Positions 18,238 through 28,048 of a stretch of DNA of 64,000 nt are shown here, piece after piece. A model generated the notes under the pieces. It saw nothing but the letters and a program-made list of their open reading frames with translations. It did not search any database and was not told where the DNA came from. The stretch comes from Bacillus kexueae (GTDB lineage: Bacteria; Bacillota; Bacilli; Bacillales; Aeribacillaceae), in the NCBI RefSeq assembly GCF_022809095.1, contig NZ_JALAZE010000011.1, positions 26,757 to 90,756 on the forward strand, given 5' to 3'. Made by a program: the position numbers and the translations under genes. Positions within the stretch are counted from its first letter, which is position 1, and every line of letters starts with the position of its first letter.

Positions 18238-20364
18238 TTAGAAAAGAGCTTTAGATAAAGAGTATTTCAGAATAACAGCTTTTATTTCTCGATACGTAAT
18301 GTCTTCAGGTAACGCTTCTTTTAACGGCTTTAATTTTTCCTTTCCAATTTCTTTTATTTTCTCTAAAATTATTTCTTCATGATTCGCTGAAATGAGGCGA
18401 CTCCATTCTATTGATTGACCTTCTTGAATAGAACGAAACACATGATTTTCAATGGTCACGACAGACATCCCCCGTTCCTTTGCAATGTCCTCAATGCATT
18501 TTCCGGTTTGAAATTGTTGGAAGGATTGCTTATAGCTTGGGGCTTCGTTGTTGTTTTGCTTTTGCTCCTTCATAGATGCTTCCGGATGAATCCCTTTTTC
18601 TTCAATGAATGCTCGAATGGTGCTTAAAAATAAATCTCCATATGCTTCTGCTTTTTTTCGACCGACTCCTTTCACCATCAGAAATTGGTCAATGGTGGTT
18701 GGTAATCTTCTGCTCATATCTTTTAAAGCACTATCAGCAAAAATTACGAACGGTGGCACTTTTTCTTGTTCTGCTATTCTTTTGCGTAGTTTTCTCAACC
18801 GCTCAAATAGTTCATCGTCGACGACAATTTTCTCTGTTGTCATAATTTTCCTTTTCCACACCCTTCGTTCTCCCATTAGCACCATTTTCGATTGTTCATT
18901 TAAGATGACGACCGGATATTGATCTCCTTTTAAATCAGCAAACCCTTCTGCAATGAGGAAATCTATTAAGTGAACGATATCCTTTTCGGAATGTTTTTTA
19001 AGCAATCCATAAGTAGATAGTTTTGTGAAATTCATTTCCAACACCCGTTTATTTTTGGATCCTTTTAGTACTTGAGCAACGAGCGTTTTGCCAAACTTTT
19101 CACCCATTCGCTTTATACAAGATAAAATCATTTGCGCCTCAGTTGTCACATCAATTTTAGGACGGTCATCCAAGCAGTTCATACACTTTCCACAAGTAAC
19201 GGTCGTTTCATCTCCAAAATATGTTAAAATATATCGCTGTAAACAAGATTCGGTATGACAATAATCAACCATTTGTTTAAGTTTTTCATATTCTTTTTCC
19301 TTTAGTTCTTCTTGAAAATGAGATTGTTCAAGCAAAAATTTTTGCGTTTGAATATCTTGCGGCGAAAATAACAACACACACTCGCTTTGTTCACCATCTC
19401 TGCCCGCTCGCCCAGCTTCTTGATAATATGATTCCATATTTTTCGGCATATTATAATGCAGGACATAACGGACGTTGGATTTGTCAATTCCCATCCCAAA
19501 TGCATTGGTCGCCACCATCACTTGTGCATCATCATGTAAAAAGCGTTCTTGCTCTTCTCCCCTCTCTTCTTTATCCATGCCTGCGTGGTATTTGGCAACC
19601 GAAATGTTTTGTTTCTGGAGAAAAGAATGAAGGTGATCAACTTCCTTTTTCGTGGCTGCATAAATAATTCCAGACTGATGTTTGTTCTTCTCTATATATT
19701 CAAATAGAAACGCTTGTTTTTTAACACCTTTTACAACGTTAAAGGAAAGATTGGAACGTGCGAAACCAGTCATCACTACATTCACTCGTTCAATTCGAAA
19801 ATGATTTTGAATATCTTGAAGCACTTCAGGTGTAGCTGTGGCAGTTAATGCAACTACAATCGGTTTTTGTTCTAGCTCATCAAGCATCGGGCGAATCATA
19901 CGATAATGCGGGCGAAAGTCATGCCCCCATTGGGAAACACAATGTGCTTCATCAATGGCGACAATGGATAACGGGAGATCTTGTAAGAAAGAGAGAAACG
20001 ATGGAGACTCTAGTCGTTCAGGAGCAATGTACAGTAATCGATATTCTCCTTTTTTCACCTTCATAATTCGCTGATCGATTTCTTCTCCTGTTAGTGAGCT
20101 ATTGATGTAAGTTGCATGGATTCCACTTTGCGCTAACGAATCAACTTGGTCTTTCATTAAGGAGATGAGGGGGGAAATGACAAGTGTAATTCCCTCTAAA
20201 CATAAGGCTGGTACTTGATAACATATGGATTTTCCACCTCCAGTCGGTAAAATTCCAATGGTATCATGCCCTTTTAATACCTTTTCAACAATCTCCTTTT
20301 GCCCTTCTCGAAACTGCTCGTAGCCGAAAAAGGTTTGCAAAACTTCCTTTGCTTTTGCAATCAT
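18238..20364 (-). CDS. recQ: ATP-dependent DNA helicase RecQ
   Basis: A 708-residue 3'-5' helicase. Walker A GILPTGGGKS lies near residue 35, DEAH near 139, and the motif VI region QEAGRAGRDGE near 318. A zinc cluster follows (CHTESCLQRY...CGKCMNC, about 367-395), then a winged-helix RQC region and an HRDC domain near 515-590. The last 110 residues add a helix-turn-helix module (IAKERGMSVVTIENHV), the long form found in many Bacillus RecQ proteins. No terminator is seen after it; repeat B abuts its stop codon. Confidence 0.95.
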   Translation of the reverse strand: MIAKAKEVLQTFFGYEQFREGQKEIVEKVLKGHDTIGILPTGGGKSICYQVPALCLEGITLVISPLISLMKDQVDSLAQSGIHATYINSSLTGEEIDQRIMKVKKGEYRLLYIAPERLESPSFLSFLQDLPLSIVAIDEAHCVSQWGHDFRPHYRMIRPMLDELEQKPIVVALTATATPEVLQDIQNHFRIERVNVVMTGFARSNLSFNVVKGVKKQAFLFEYIEKNKHQSGIIYAATKKEVDHLHSFLQKQNISVAKYHAGMDKEERGEEQERFLHDDAQVMVATNAFGMGIDKSNVRYVLHYNMPKNMESYYQEAGRAGRDGEQSECVLLFSPQDIQTQKFLLEQSHFQEELKEKEYEKLKQMVDYCHTESCLQRYILTYFGDETTVTCGKCMNCLDDRPKIDVTTEAQMILSCIKRMGEKFGKTLVAQVLKGSKNKRVLEMNFTKLSTYGLLKKHSEKDIVHLIDFLIAEGFADLKGDQYPVVILNEQSKMVLMGERRVWKRKIMTTEKIVVDDELFERLRKLRKRIAEQEKVPPFVIFADSALKDMSRRLPTTIDQFLMVKGVGRKKAEAYGDLFLSTIRAFIEEKGIHPEASMKEQKQNNNEAPSYKQSFQQFQTGKCIEDIAKERGMSVVTIENHVFRSIQEGQSIEWSRLISANHEEIILEKIKEIGKEKLKPLKEALPEDITYREIKAVILKYSLSKALF

Positions 20365-20469
20365 TTCATCACCTGCTTCTTCTTGAATCTACTTTTTCGT
20401 GATATAAATTTCACTCTTTTATCTTACCAAACAAGGAAAACTATCGATTTTTTAGTAAGACCTTTTTAA

Positions 20470-20618
20470 AATGAACTCTTACCATCACGCTAAGGACAAT
20501 TGCTTTCCGCAGAGAGGTACTTGACCTTCTCGATAGGAATCAAGCACCTTCCACTTGATTAACAAAGAGTGAAACCGCATCTGAACAGGGTATTTTATAG
20601 ACACTAAAAGCAACAATC
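20470..20618 (+). repeat. Shortened copy of repeat B
   Basis: Keeps the right terminus AAAAGCAACAATC (20606-20618) and a block like TTGCTTTCCGCAGAGAGG near 20500, but most of the interior is missing. The region 20365-20719 holds no gene; downstream of the repeat it would contain the promoter of the ctaG-like gene. Confidence 0.55.
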
Positions 20619-20719
20619 ATCAGAAATGATTTTACTAAAAATAAAAATCATGTATAGATTCCCCTTTTCTAATACAGATTAATGATGGATTTAAATAATG
20701 AAGGAGAGGTCCTTGTTTG

Positions 20720-21475
20720 ATGGAGATCACACACGAAACAGTTATCATTGGAATTGGTATTGGTTTATTTTCTGTCATTAATTATGTTACCTTTCAAGTT
20801 CATAAACGGATGGAGAAGCTTACAAAACAAGAAGTGTTTTTTGTCTGTAGCGGAGCTTTCTTCATTTTGTTCGCACACATCGTTCCCCTCTTATCAATCC
20901 ACCCTTTCGTATTCGAGATGGTGTACGGAACTATGATGTGGTATGTTGCTCCCCCTCTTTTACTACTAGCATGGAAAAAAAGTTTACGACGACTTTACTG
21001 GCATTATAAGACGAGAAGATACATTCTCTTTTTTACGAAACCTTCTACAGCAAGAGGAATCTTTTTTTCTTTCTTTTTTATGTTGGCAATCGTTAACCCT
21101 TCTTCAAACATGTATCCTGTTATCCATGCTTTCCTTTTCTTTTGTGCCTATTTATTGTGGTGGAATATTATCATTCCATCTATTTTTACTCATCAACCGA
21201 GGGAAAAGCATGCAACCATTCAAGTTATCTATAACTTCGTCATAACGACATGTATGATATACCTCTTATTCATTTGCAAGCTTCCAACAATTGAAAAAGA
21301 GCATTTAAATTTAGGTATCTATTTCTTATTAAGCTCGCAACTTATCGTACACTTGATTGCTTTGGCGAGCTTCCTAGCCAAATGGAGTAAGCGAGAGCAT
21401 GTAGTAGACTCCATCAATGTAGCAGGAATGCTTGGCAAAACGCGAAAAGACAATAAATCCTTTCTGAATGAATAA
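20720..21475 (+). CDS. CtaG-like cytochrome oxidase assembly membrane protein
   Basis: A 251-residue protein with about seven membrane segments and features of the caa3-type CtaG family: HIVPLLSIHPF, the MWYVAPPLLLLAW segment, and WWNIIIPSIF. CtaG is needed for assembly of caa3 oxidase in Bacillus, probably in CuB delivery. The ATG at 20720 follows AAGGAGAGG. It lies 63 bases before an oxidase subunit I gene on the same strand, so it is probably its dedicated assembly partner. The identity is by topology and context. Confidence 0.7.
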   Translation: MEITHETVIIGIGIGLFSVINYVTFQVHKRMEKLTKQEVFFVCSGAFFILFAHIVPLLSIHPFVFEMVYGTMMWYVAPPLLLLAWKKSLRRLYWHYKTRRYILFFTKPSTARGIFFSFFFMLAIVNPSSNMYPVIHAFLFFCAYLLWWNIIIPSIFTHQPREKHATIQVIYNFVITTCMIYLLFICKLPTIEKEHLNLGIYFLLSSQLIVHLIALASFLAKWSKREHVVDSINVAGMLGKTRKDNKSFLNE

Positions 21476-21538
21476 AAGTCTCCACATTGCACAAAATGTG
21501 GATATCTAGGTGAATGAATGGTAAGGAGGAACAACAGC

Positions 21539-23377
21539 TTGGACATGACGACGCGTTACAAAAGCAATGTTATTCTCGATTATTTAACAACGGTAGATCA
21601 CAAAAAAATTGCACATCTTTATTTATTTTCTGGCCTCTTTTTCTTTCTTCTTGCAGGCTTAGAAGCATTATTAATTCGTATTCAATTAATGGTCCCACAA
21701 AACGATTTTGTTTCAGCTGGCTTTTATAATCAATTATTAACGATGCATGGAACGACAATGCTATTTTTGGCGGCTACTCCTATTTTGTTTGCCTTTATGA
21801 ATGCGATTGTCCCCTTGCAGATTGGAGCGAGAGATGTAGCTTTTCCATTTCTAAATTCACTCGGCTTTTGGCTTTTTCTATTTGGGGGATTGCTGCTCAA
21901 TTTAAGCTGGTTTTTAGGGGGAGCACCTGATGCAGGATGGACATCGTATACAACGCTAGCAATGGAAAATCCGAATCACGGAACGGAATTTTACACGATT
22001 GGGTTGCAAATTTCCGGAATTGGGACACTTATTTCAGCCATTAATTTCATGACCACGATTATTAACATGCGAGCACCAGGAATGACGTATATGCGGATGC
22101 CTCTATTCACATGGTCGACGTTTGTTTCGTCTGCTCTTATTTTATTCGCATTTCCTGTGTTAACGATTGCGTTGCTCTTTTTAACATTTGAACGACTTTT
22201 TGGAACAGCTTTTTTTAATATTTCGTTAGGAGGAAATTCTGTCGTATGGGAGCATTTATTTTGGATTTTCGGTCATCCAGAGGTTTATCTCTTAATGCTT
22301 CCGGCCTTCGGGATTTTCTCAGAAGTCATCCCCGCTTTCTCAAGTAAGCGACTGTTCGGTTATACGTCGATGGTTTTTGCGACTGTTTTAATTGGGTTTG
22401 TCGGATTTATGGTATGGGCCCATCACATGTTTACAACGGGGTTAGGTCCAATAGCGAACTCCATATTTGCCCTTTCGACGATGCTTATTGCTGTACCAAC
22501 GGGGATTAAAATTTTTAACTGGCTGTTTACGATGTGGGGTGGAAATATTCGATTTACTGCCGCCATGTTATGGGCTGTCGCTTTTATCGTTTCCTTTACG
22601 ATTGGTGGTGTGACTGGAGTGATGGTTGCTGTTGCACCTGCCGACTATCAATTCCATGACAGCTACTTTGTCGTAGCCCATTTCCATTACGTACTGGTTG
22701 GGGGAGTTGCCTTTGCCGTGTTTTCAGCTCTTCATTTTTGGTGGCCGAAAATGTTCGGAACCATGCTCAATGAGACGCTAGGGAAAATCGCCTTTTGGTT
22801 ATTTTTTATCGGATTTCATTTAACGTTTTTCATTCAGCACTTTTTAGGAATGTGGGGTATGCCTCGGAGAATTTTTACGTATTTACCGAATCAAGGGTAC
22901 GAACTAGGGAACCTCATCAGTACTGTGGGTGCGATTTTTATGACAGCAGGGACGATTATCATACTAATTATGATTGTGCTCGCTTTTGCGAAAGGTGAAA
23001 AAGTTAGCAACGATCCATGGGACGCTCGAGCAATGGAATGGGCTCTACCTTCCCCGCCACCAGAATACAATTTCAAGCAAACGCCCCTTGTAAAAGGGCT
23101 TGATCCTTGGTGGATTGAAAAACAGGAAGGGAGAAAAGAATTAACACCTGCTGAACCCATTCAAGATATACACATGCCAAATTCAAGCATCCTACCATTC
23201 TTCATGTCGCTCGGGCTGTTTATCGCCGGCTTAAGCATCATCTACAAAAACGACATGCCGCTTGGAATAATTGGGTTCATTGTTGGGATGATTATTACCC
23301 TTCTCACCATGTTTGTCCGATCCATTAAAGACGATCATGGATACCATATTGAAAAAAGCGATATCGAAAACTCTTAA
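21539..23377 (+). CDS. Heme-copper oxidase subunit I (CtaD-like), without partner subunits
   Basis: A 612-residue A-type heme-copper oxidase subunit I. All key residues are visible: heme ligand in LTMHGTTM; CuB His and cross-linked Tyr in FGHPEVY; CuB His pair in WAHHMFTTG; K-channel Lys in AVPTGIKIF; heme ligands in SYFVVAHFHYVL. D-channel Asp/Asn are in ARDVAFPFLN. It ends with the long Bacillus CtaD tail. The TTG at 21539 has AAGGAGG nine bases upstream; the ATG two codons on is spaced too far. Subunits II, III and IV are not beside it, so it is probably a paralog of the main ctaCDEF enzyme. Confidence 0.9.
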   Translation: MDMTTRYKSNVILDYLTTVDHKKIAHLYLFSGLFFFLLAGLEALLIRIQLMVPQNDFVSAGFYNQLLTMHGTTMLFLAATPILFAFMNAIVPLQIGARDVAFPFLNSLGFWLFLFGGLLLNLSWFLGGAPDAGWTSYTTLAMENPNHGTEFYTIGLQISGIGTLISAINFMTTIINMRAPGMTYMRMPLFTWSTFVSSALILFAFPVLTIALLFLTFERLFGTAFFNISLGGNSVVWEHLFWIFGHPEVYLLMLPAFGIFSEVIPAFSSKRLFGYTSMVFATVLIGFVGFMVWAHHMFTTGLGPIANSIFALSTMLIAVPTGIKIFNWLFTMWGGNIRFTAAMLWAVAFIVSFTIGGVTGVMVAVAPADYQFHDSYFVVAHFHYVLVGGVAFAVFSALHFWWPKMFGTMLNETLGKIAFWLFFIGFHLTFFIQHFLGMWGMPRRIFTYLPNQGYELGNLISTVGAIFMTAGTIIILIMIVLAFAKGEKVSNDPWDARAMEWALPSPPPEYNFKQTPLVKGLDPWWIEKQEGRKELTPAEPIQDIHMPNSSILPFFMSLGLFIAGLSIIYKNDMPLGIIGFIVGMIITLLTMFVRSIKDDHGYHIEKSDIENS

Positions 23378-23448
23378 ATTGAAGATTGTAGTTTTTGGTT
23401 TGAGAATGGCGGAAGCTTTAAGGATCTCATCAACTCATGATAATGTAT

Positions 23449-23759
23449 ATAAGACACATACATGATTTTACACTCACACTCCGGACATGAAAATTTATTC
23501 TCTCCGGGGTTTTTTCTTTCTACCATCTACCTATCATGATCGCTCATTCAGCTCATAGGTAATTTTTATTTTCACAGAAAAAGCGCAAAGCGCAAGTCCT
23601 TAGGCGAAGGGAGCTGGAGGACCTGCGAGGAGGCTTCCATCGCCACAGCAGGGCCGAAGCGACTCGAGCTGGTGGCGCTTGGAGCTAGACACCAAAAAAA
23701 CGGTAAAGAGAATCCTTTAACACTTTATTGGACTTAAACTTTCTGTAACAGCAAAAAAA
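23449..23759 (+). repeat. Repeat A copy 1, long form
   Basis: About 310 bp between the oxidase gene and minJ. In order: TAAGACACATACATGATTTT; a CCGG hairpin with T-run; ACCTAT...ATAGGT; a GC-rich core beginning GCGCAAAGCGCAAGTCC and ending GGAGCTAGACACC; and a tail ending TTTCTGTAACAG. The right end runs into the A/T-run of the minJ terminator. Short open frames crossing it are repeat sequence, not genes. Confidence 0.85.
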
Positions 23760-23796
23760 GCAAGTGGAGAAAACGAGTAATGGTCCCCACTTGCTT
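23758..23796 (-). terminator. Terminator of minJ
   Basis: Minus strand AAGCAAGTGG, a 19-base loop, CCACTTGCTT followed by a T-run; it begins about 40 bases after the minJ stop. The T-run joins repeat A copy 1. Confidence 0.85.
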
Positions 23797-23838
23797 TTGT
23801 CTTTTACGGTGATAATCTCACGCGCAAGCCCTACTTTT

Positions 23839-25038
23839 TTATGAAGGCACGCGACTTTCCTTCCATTTCGGATGGTCTTCAACAAATAATATCCCTAATT
23901 CATGATGACTTCCTTCATATAACGCTCCTTGACTAAAACGAATTTCACCATTTAAGTCTTTAATTTCAAGCTTACAGTACGCGCGGTTTTTTTGGAGCGC
24001 TTCATAAAATTCACTGTCAGACTTTACTTGGAATCCGTTAACTTTTAAAATCGTTTCCCCTACTTGCAAATTCATCTTCTCTGCTGGAGAATTCGGCAAG
24101 ATGCCAAGCACCATCAGTCCTTCATCCCGCTTAGAAAAGAAAAAGGCAGCAGAATCGTCATTTAAACGTTGCTTAACCGTTATGAGCTCACGTCCTACTA
24201 ATGCGACAAACACCGTCACAAACGCGAATAGCGGGTACCAAAAGGAGACAACTAACGGTGCGATGCAAGCAACAGCAAGCCAAACAATACGCTTTCCAGT
24301 CGTACGAATGCTTTCTTCTGGAAGTGAACCTTGTACACGCTGTTGAAACCCAAGTACGAAAGGAACGACTAGGATTAAGTACGTTTGGTCGTGTATCGAT
24401 AACACCGGCCACCAGCCGGATGGCGAAATAAAATTTCCTCCCGGAACAAGCAACAATAGCGGTAAAATCCACGTTCTTTTCGCCTCATGATTACCAATTG
24501 GAAGCCCTCGACTACTTTTGACCAAGAACGGTGTCGTGCGCTTATGAGCTGTTTGATACACAAGAATTCCTTCAGCTAGAATAAGAAGCACGATTAAAAT
24601 GGCGAGCATTTGAAAATTTGTTTCATTGATTCCAACGAGGAATTGATCCATCCACGATGGATACGCACCCCATTTCATCAAGACGGCAACAAGAAAGGTT
24701 GTCACACCAATCGTAAACGCAGCCGATAACCAACGAGGCTTTACAAGTAAACTAAATAAAAACGTGACAATTGTCCAAACTAAGACGGTGCCAAAAGGGA
24801 GCGTAACCCCGAGAATTACCGTAATCAAGGATAAAATGATTCCCGCTAAAAAGCCATTTTTATACGTAAATCTGACGTCATCCCAATAATCATACACACG
24901 CGTATGAAAGGAAGCTCTCTCTCTTTTAATTTTCAAGTGACTTATGACGAGAGAATATAAAATAAAATAATAGACAAAGGGATGTAAAAAGTAACGACCA
25001 ATCCCTTTTATTCCTTCAACGAGCCACTGTTCTATCAA
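23839..25038 (-). CDS. minJ: Cell-division topological determinant MinJ
   Basis: A 399-residue membrane protein with about seven hydrophobic segments in residues 10-280 and a C-terminal PDZ domain near 285-375 (LMVLGILPNSPAEKMNLQVG region). The short N-terminal motif with HLKIKRERASFHTR resembles B. subtilis MinJ. MinJ links DivIVA at the poles and septum to MinD and is needed for proper division and swarming. The neighbours swrA and ctpB are in the same order as in B. subtilis, which supports the call. Confidence 0.88.
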   Translation of the reverse strand: MIEQWLVEGIKGIGRYFLHPFVYYFILYSLVISHLKIKRERASFHTRVYDYWDDVRFTYKNGFLAGIILSLITVILGVTLPFGTVLVWTIVTFLFSLLVKPRWLSAAFTIGVTTFLVAVLMKWGAYPSWMDQFLVGINETNFQMLAILIVLLILAEGILVYQTAHKRTTPFLVKSSRGLPIGNHEAKRTWILPLLLLVPGGNFISPSGWWPVLSIHDQTYLILVVPFVLGFQQRVQGSLPEESIRTTGKRIVWLAVACIAPLVVSFWYPLFAFVTVFVALVGRELITVKQRLNDDSAAFFFSKRDEGLMVLGILPNSPAEKMNLQVGETILKVNGFQVKSDSEFYEALQKNRAYCKLEIKDLNGEIRFSQGALYEGSHHELGILFVEDHPKWKESRVPS

Positions 25039-25112
25039 AATGGACCCACCACCTCGAGCAAATGATTCCTTTTCTATTATTCTACCAAAGTCATTCGCTC
25101 TTCAACATCCAT

Positions 25113-25508
25113 TTATTTTAAATTCGACCAAAGAGATACATTTGATAACGAAAAATCAAATAAGTGATCACCCGATGATATTTTTGTTACTTCTTGAATA
25201 AATACAATGGTTTTCTTTATATCCGTTAACGTCACATGAAGACGTTTTTGATTTTCGACTAAGTATTTGAGGAATTGTTCAACACAATCACGATCAATTT
25301 GATCGACATCCGTGATAGATGTATAGTTCGCTAAGTATACACAAAAGTGTTGAACTCCTTTGTACACACGCACATTCGAAAGTTGGAAGGCCATATCCAT
25401 CTCTTTGAATTGTAAAAGCAGTTTTTCATAGTTTTCTTTACGAATGGTGCTAGATCTCTTGCTCAATTGTACAACATCCTTTTCTATATCTATTATGTAT
25501 TCATCCAT
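25113..25508 (-). CDS. swrA: Swarming motility protein SwrA
   Basis: A 131-residue protein similar to SwrA over its C-terminal two thirds: LANYT, a central Asn/Cys-containing helix, NQKRLHVTLTDIKK (B. subtilis NHKRLGINLTDIKR) and DFSLSNVSLW at the end (B. subtilis DFSLSNVTLW). SwrA works with DegU to switch on the fla/che operon. It lies 74 bases from minJ, as in B. subtilis. The N-terminal 15 residues are longer than in B. subtilis. No homopolymer of the kind that inactivates swrA in laboratory B. subtilis strains is apparent, so the gene looks intact. Confidence 0.88.
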   Translation of the reverse strand: MDEYIIDIEKDVVQLSKRSSTIRKENYEKLLLQFKEMDMAFQLSNVRVYKGVQHFCVYLANYTSITDVDQIDRDCVEQFLKYLVENQKRLHVTLTDIKKTIVFIQEVTKISSGDHLFDFSLSNVSLWSNLK

Positions 25509-25814
25509 TTAGCACGAAACGGCTTTTGTGTGGATTGCGCTTTCACCAAAAGCTAAATGATTATAATTTTTGAAATTATTTTATCATACTGAAATGAAAA
25601 AAGGGTAATTTCATTTTTTTGTTAATTAATTTTAATATTTACATTACTTTTCCATTTTTGTTTTATGAACATTCTGGTTATTAGAAATTTATTTGAAAAC
25701 GAGCTACCCTTAAAGTACAGCTTATTTCTCAGTCTGTTCCCGCCACCATTCTTCCGTTAAAAAAGAGGAGAAAAACAATATGCTTTTCCCCTCCAATTTA
25801 TTAGACACAACCCG
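25509..25814. other. Intergenic region swrA-ctpB
   Basis: AT-rich, with the ctpB terminator at the right and presumably the swrA promoter at the left (a TATAAT-like -10 near 25560 on the minus strand, -35 unclear). No coding sequence seen. Confidence 0.5.
25757..25793 (-). terminator. Terminator of ctpB
   Basis: Minus strand GAGGGGAAAA, nine-base loop, TTTTCTCCTC, then a T-run, about 20 bases after the ctpB stop. Confidence 0.8.
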
Positions 25815-27266
25815 TCAGTTTGTTGCAACTAATTGAATAGCCGTTCTTAATTGTAAATCATTTTCCTTCTTCGTACGTTCTAATTGAACATGCTCATTGA
25901 TTTTCTCAGCCGTTTTCGCATCAATATCTCCCGATTGTGGAAGCTCGTTTACTTGCTGAAATGCCTTAACTGCTGTAGCTGTTTTCTCATCAAAATATCC
26001 ATCTTGCCGCCCTGTCTCAAATCCGATACCTGATAAAAGTAGTTGGGCAATTTGAACTTGTTCGTTGTTCATATCTCTCGTTAAAACATGGCCCACTTGT
26101 AGAGGGGGCGCCTTAAAATAATCCGGCTGCTTCACTTCTACCGTCGGTTCTACCCCTTTTTGATGAATCCAATGACCATCTGGTGTAAGCCATTTGTATA
26201 ACGTTAATTTAATATTGCTTCCATCCTCCATCGGAATAGCTTGCTGAACGGTTCCTTTTCCGAAGGATGTTTCACCTACAATGTCATAGCCGCCTGCTTC
26301 TTTCATAGCACCTGCCAAAATCTCAGAAGCCGATGCGCTACCCTTATCCACAATAACGGTTATCGGGTAAGCTTTCTTTTCTTTTAAATCGGAGTGATAC
26401 ATTTGTCGCTCTCCGTTTCGGTTTTCAATTTGGATATATGGCTTTGTGTTCGGGATAAAGTGGTGAAGAATGGCTTCGACTGATTGTAAATACCCTCCCG
26501 GATTTCCCCGCACATCCAACACAAGACCGTCCATTCCTTCTTTTTCTAGCTTCAATAACTCCTTTTCAAAGTCTTTTGCCGTATTTTCAGAAAAAGAAGT
26601 AATTTCAATGACACCAATATTTTTGCCATTTTTCTTCTCAATCGTACTAAAGACTGTCTCAATTGGGATTTCATCACGTTTTACATGAAAGACTAATGGT
26701 TCTTTATGGCCCGCTCTTTCAACGGTTAGCTTAACAGTCGTTCCCTTTTCACCTCGGATTTTCAAGACGGCTTCATGAAGATTTAACCCTTCCACTGTTA
26801 TTTCGTCGATTTTAATAATTTCATCATTCGGTTTTAACCCAGCCTTTTCAGCAGGAGAGTTTTTAAATGGAGAGACGATGATCATTTTTCCGTTGTTCAT
26901 GCCAACTTCAGCCCCAATTCCTTCAAAAGAAGACCCGAGCGACTGAGTAAATTGTTCGGTCGTTTCTTTATCCATATAAACGGAGTATGGATCTTCCAAG
27001 GCCGATAACATGCCTTGTATGGCTCCTTTAAGTAGTTCCTCGCCTTCTATTTCTTCCACATACTTCTCCGAAATCAACTCATATGCTTGCATCACTTTTT
27101 CAAAATCAGGATGTTCCATTAGAGGGTTCGATTCGGCTGCATTTGCCATTGTAGGAACCGCCTCTTCATGTTCGAAAGGAACCTCATTTTTTTCAACTGG
27201 AATGAAATAAACGACCCCAACGAGAACACCGACTGTGAGTAATATTGAGAAAAATCTTTTTTGCAT
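25815..27266 (-). CDS. ctpB: Carboxy-terminal processing protease CtpB (S41)
   Basis: A 483-residue exported serine protease. Residues about 5-23 form a signal/anchor segment. A PDZ domain lies near 95-185, with the S41 catalytic domain after it: nucleophile Ser in DKGSASASEI near 315 and Lys in SFGKGTVQ near 340. The C-terminal 70 residues form a peptidoglycan-binding type 1 domain (IAQLLLSGIGF...GYFDEKTATAVKAFQ). In B. subtilis, CtpB cleaves SpoIVFA to trigger SigK activation in the spore intermembrane space. Gene order with minJ and swrA is conserved. Confidence 0.93.
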   Translation of the reverse strand: MQKRFFSILLTVGVLVGVVYFIPVEKNEVPFEHEEAVPTMANAAESNPLMEHPDFEKVMQAYELISEKYVEEIEGEELLKGAIQGMLSALEDPYSVYMDKETTEQFTQSLGSSFEGIGAEVGMNNGKMIIVSPFKNSPAEKAGLKPNDEIIKIDEITVEGLNLHEAVLKIRGEKGTTVKLTVERAGHKEPLVFHVKRDEIPIETVFSTIEKKNGKNIGVIEITSFSENTAKDFEKELLKLEKEGMDGLVLDVRGNPGGYLQSVEAILHHFIPNTKPYIQIENRNGERQMYHSDLKEKKAYPITVIVDKGSASASEILAGAMKEAGGYDIVGETSFGKGTVQQAIPMEDGSNIKLTLYKWLTPDGHWIHQKGVEPTVEVKQPDYFKAPPLQVGHVLTRDMNNEQVQIAQLLLSGIGFETGRQDGYFDEKTATAVKAFQQVNELPQSGDIDAKTAEKINEHVQLERTKKENDLQLRTAIQLVATN

Positions 27267-27983
27267 GAATTAGCCTTCCTTTCGTCTTAAAATTCAACAG
27301 CTGAATCGATTCACGTACATCGCTTCTCTGCTTTAGTATATGCATAGCTTGTACGCATCATGTAAGTGAAAGGAAAACAAACGAAACGAGAAATATCGAT
27401 ATGAACTCTTCTACCGAACCATTCGGCAAAAGAAAAAATATGAGGGTGTCACAATAGTAGCTGGGGACACTCATTCTTTGTTTGAAAATACAAGGATCTT
27501 TTTGGGCATACACATCATTGCGAAAGGTGGACGCTTTTCGCAGAGGTCACAAGTTCGTCTGCGGGGGCTTCAGCTCGTGCTGGTCCCGCAGAAGTCACCG
27601 CCTTTGGTCAATTATTTCATTTATACGAAAACTGGCAAGTGAAAAAGAAGGCTGATTTCATATAGATTGTTGCTTTTTCAGACATTTTTAAAATCAATCT
27701 GAACATTGCGCTCCAGACACTTGCTTTCCGCGGGGAGGAAGTCACCTCCACAACACAACTAAAAGGTAAAAACCTTTCTTATTGTATAAAGAGTAAACAT
27801 AAACCCATTAATTCTTTTTCTTCTCCCTCGTCCTCCTTAACATCCAAAAATGATATTGAAAGTTCTTTTATTTTTAAACTTTAAAGGGATTTATTCCTCT
27901 AGAAAAATTGCGAACGAACTCAAACAAAACATTTATTTCATGTTTTTTCCACAAAATACCCATATTAAGTCAAATCCTAAAAC
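27267..27983. other. Long intergenic region with repeat fragments
   Basis: No gene is supported. A GC-rich inverted-repeat stretch lies near 27515-27605. A truncated repeat B copy lies at 27665-27770, keeping the left terminus GATTGTTGC and the ATTGCGCTCCAGACAC block. The AT-rich remainder contains an isolated AGGAGG on the minus strand near 27830 without a properly spaced start codon. Confidence 0.6.
27665..27770 (+). repeat. Left-end fragment of repeat B
   Basis: GATTGTTGCTTTTTCAGAC, then AAAATCAATCTGAACATTGC and CTCCAGACACTTGCTTTCCG match the left 75 bases of the 17.9 kb copy with few changes, then similarity stops. Confidence 0.75.
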
Positions 27984-28039
27984 AAAAAGAGGCATGAGCC
28001 TCAAAAGTCATATCTTAATGAACTTTTGACTCAGCCTCT
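27984..28039 (-). terminator. Terminator of the MFS gene
   Basis: Long interrupted stem: AGAGGC, GAG and TCAAAAGT pair with ACTTTTGACTCAGCCTCT, followed by five T on the minus strand, ten bases after the stop. Confidence 0.88.
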
Positions 28040-28048
28040 CCTATCCCT

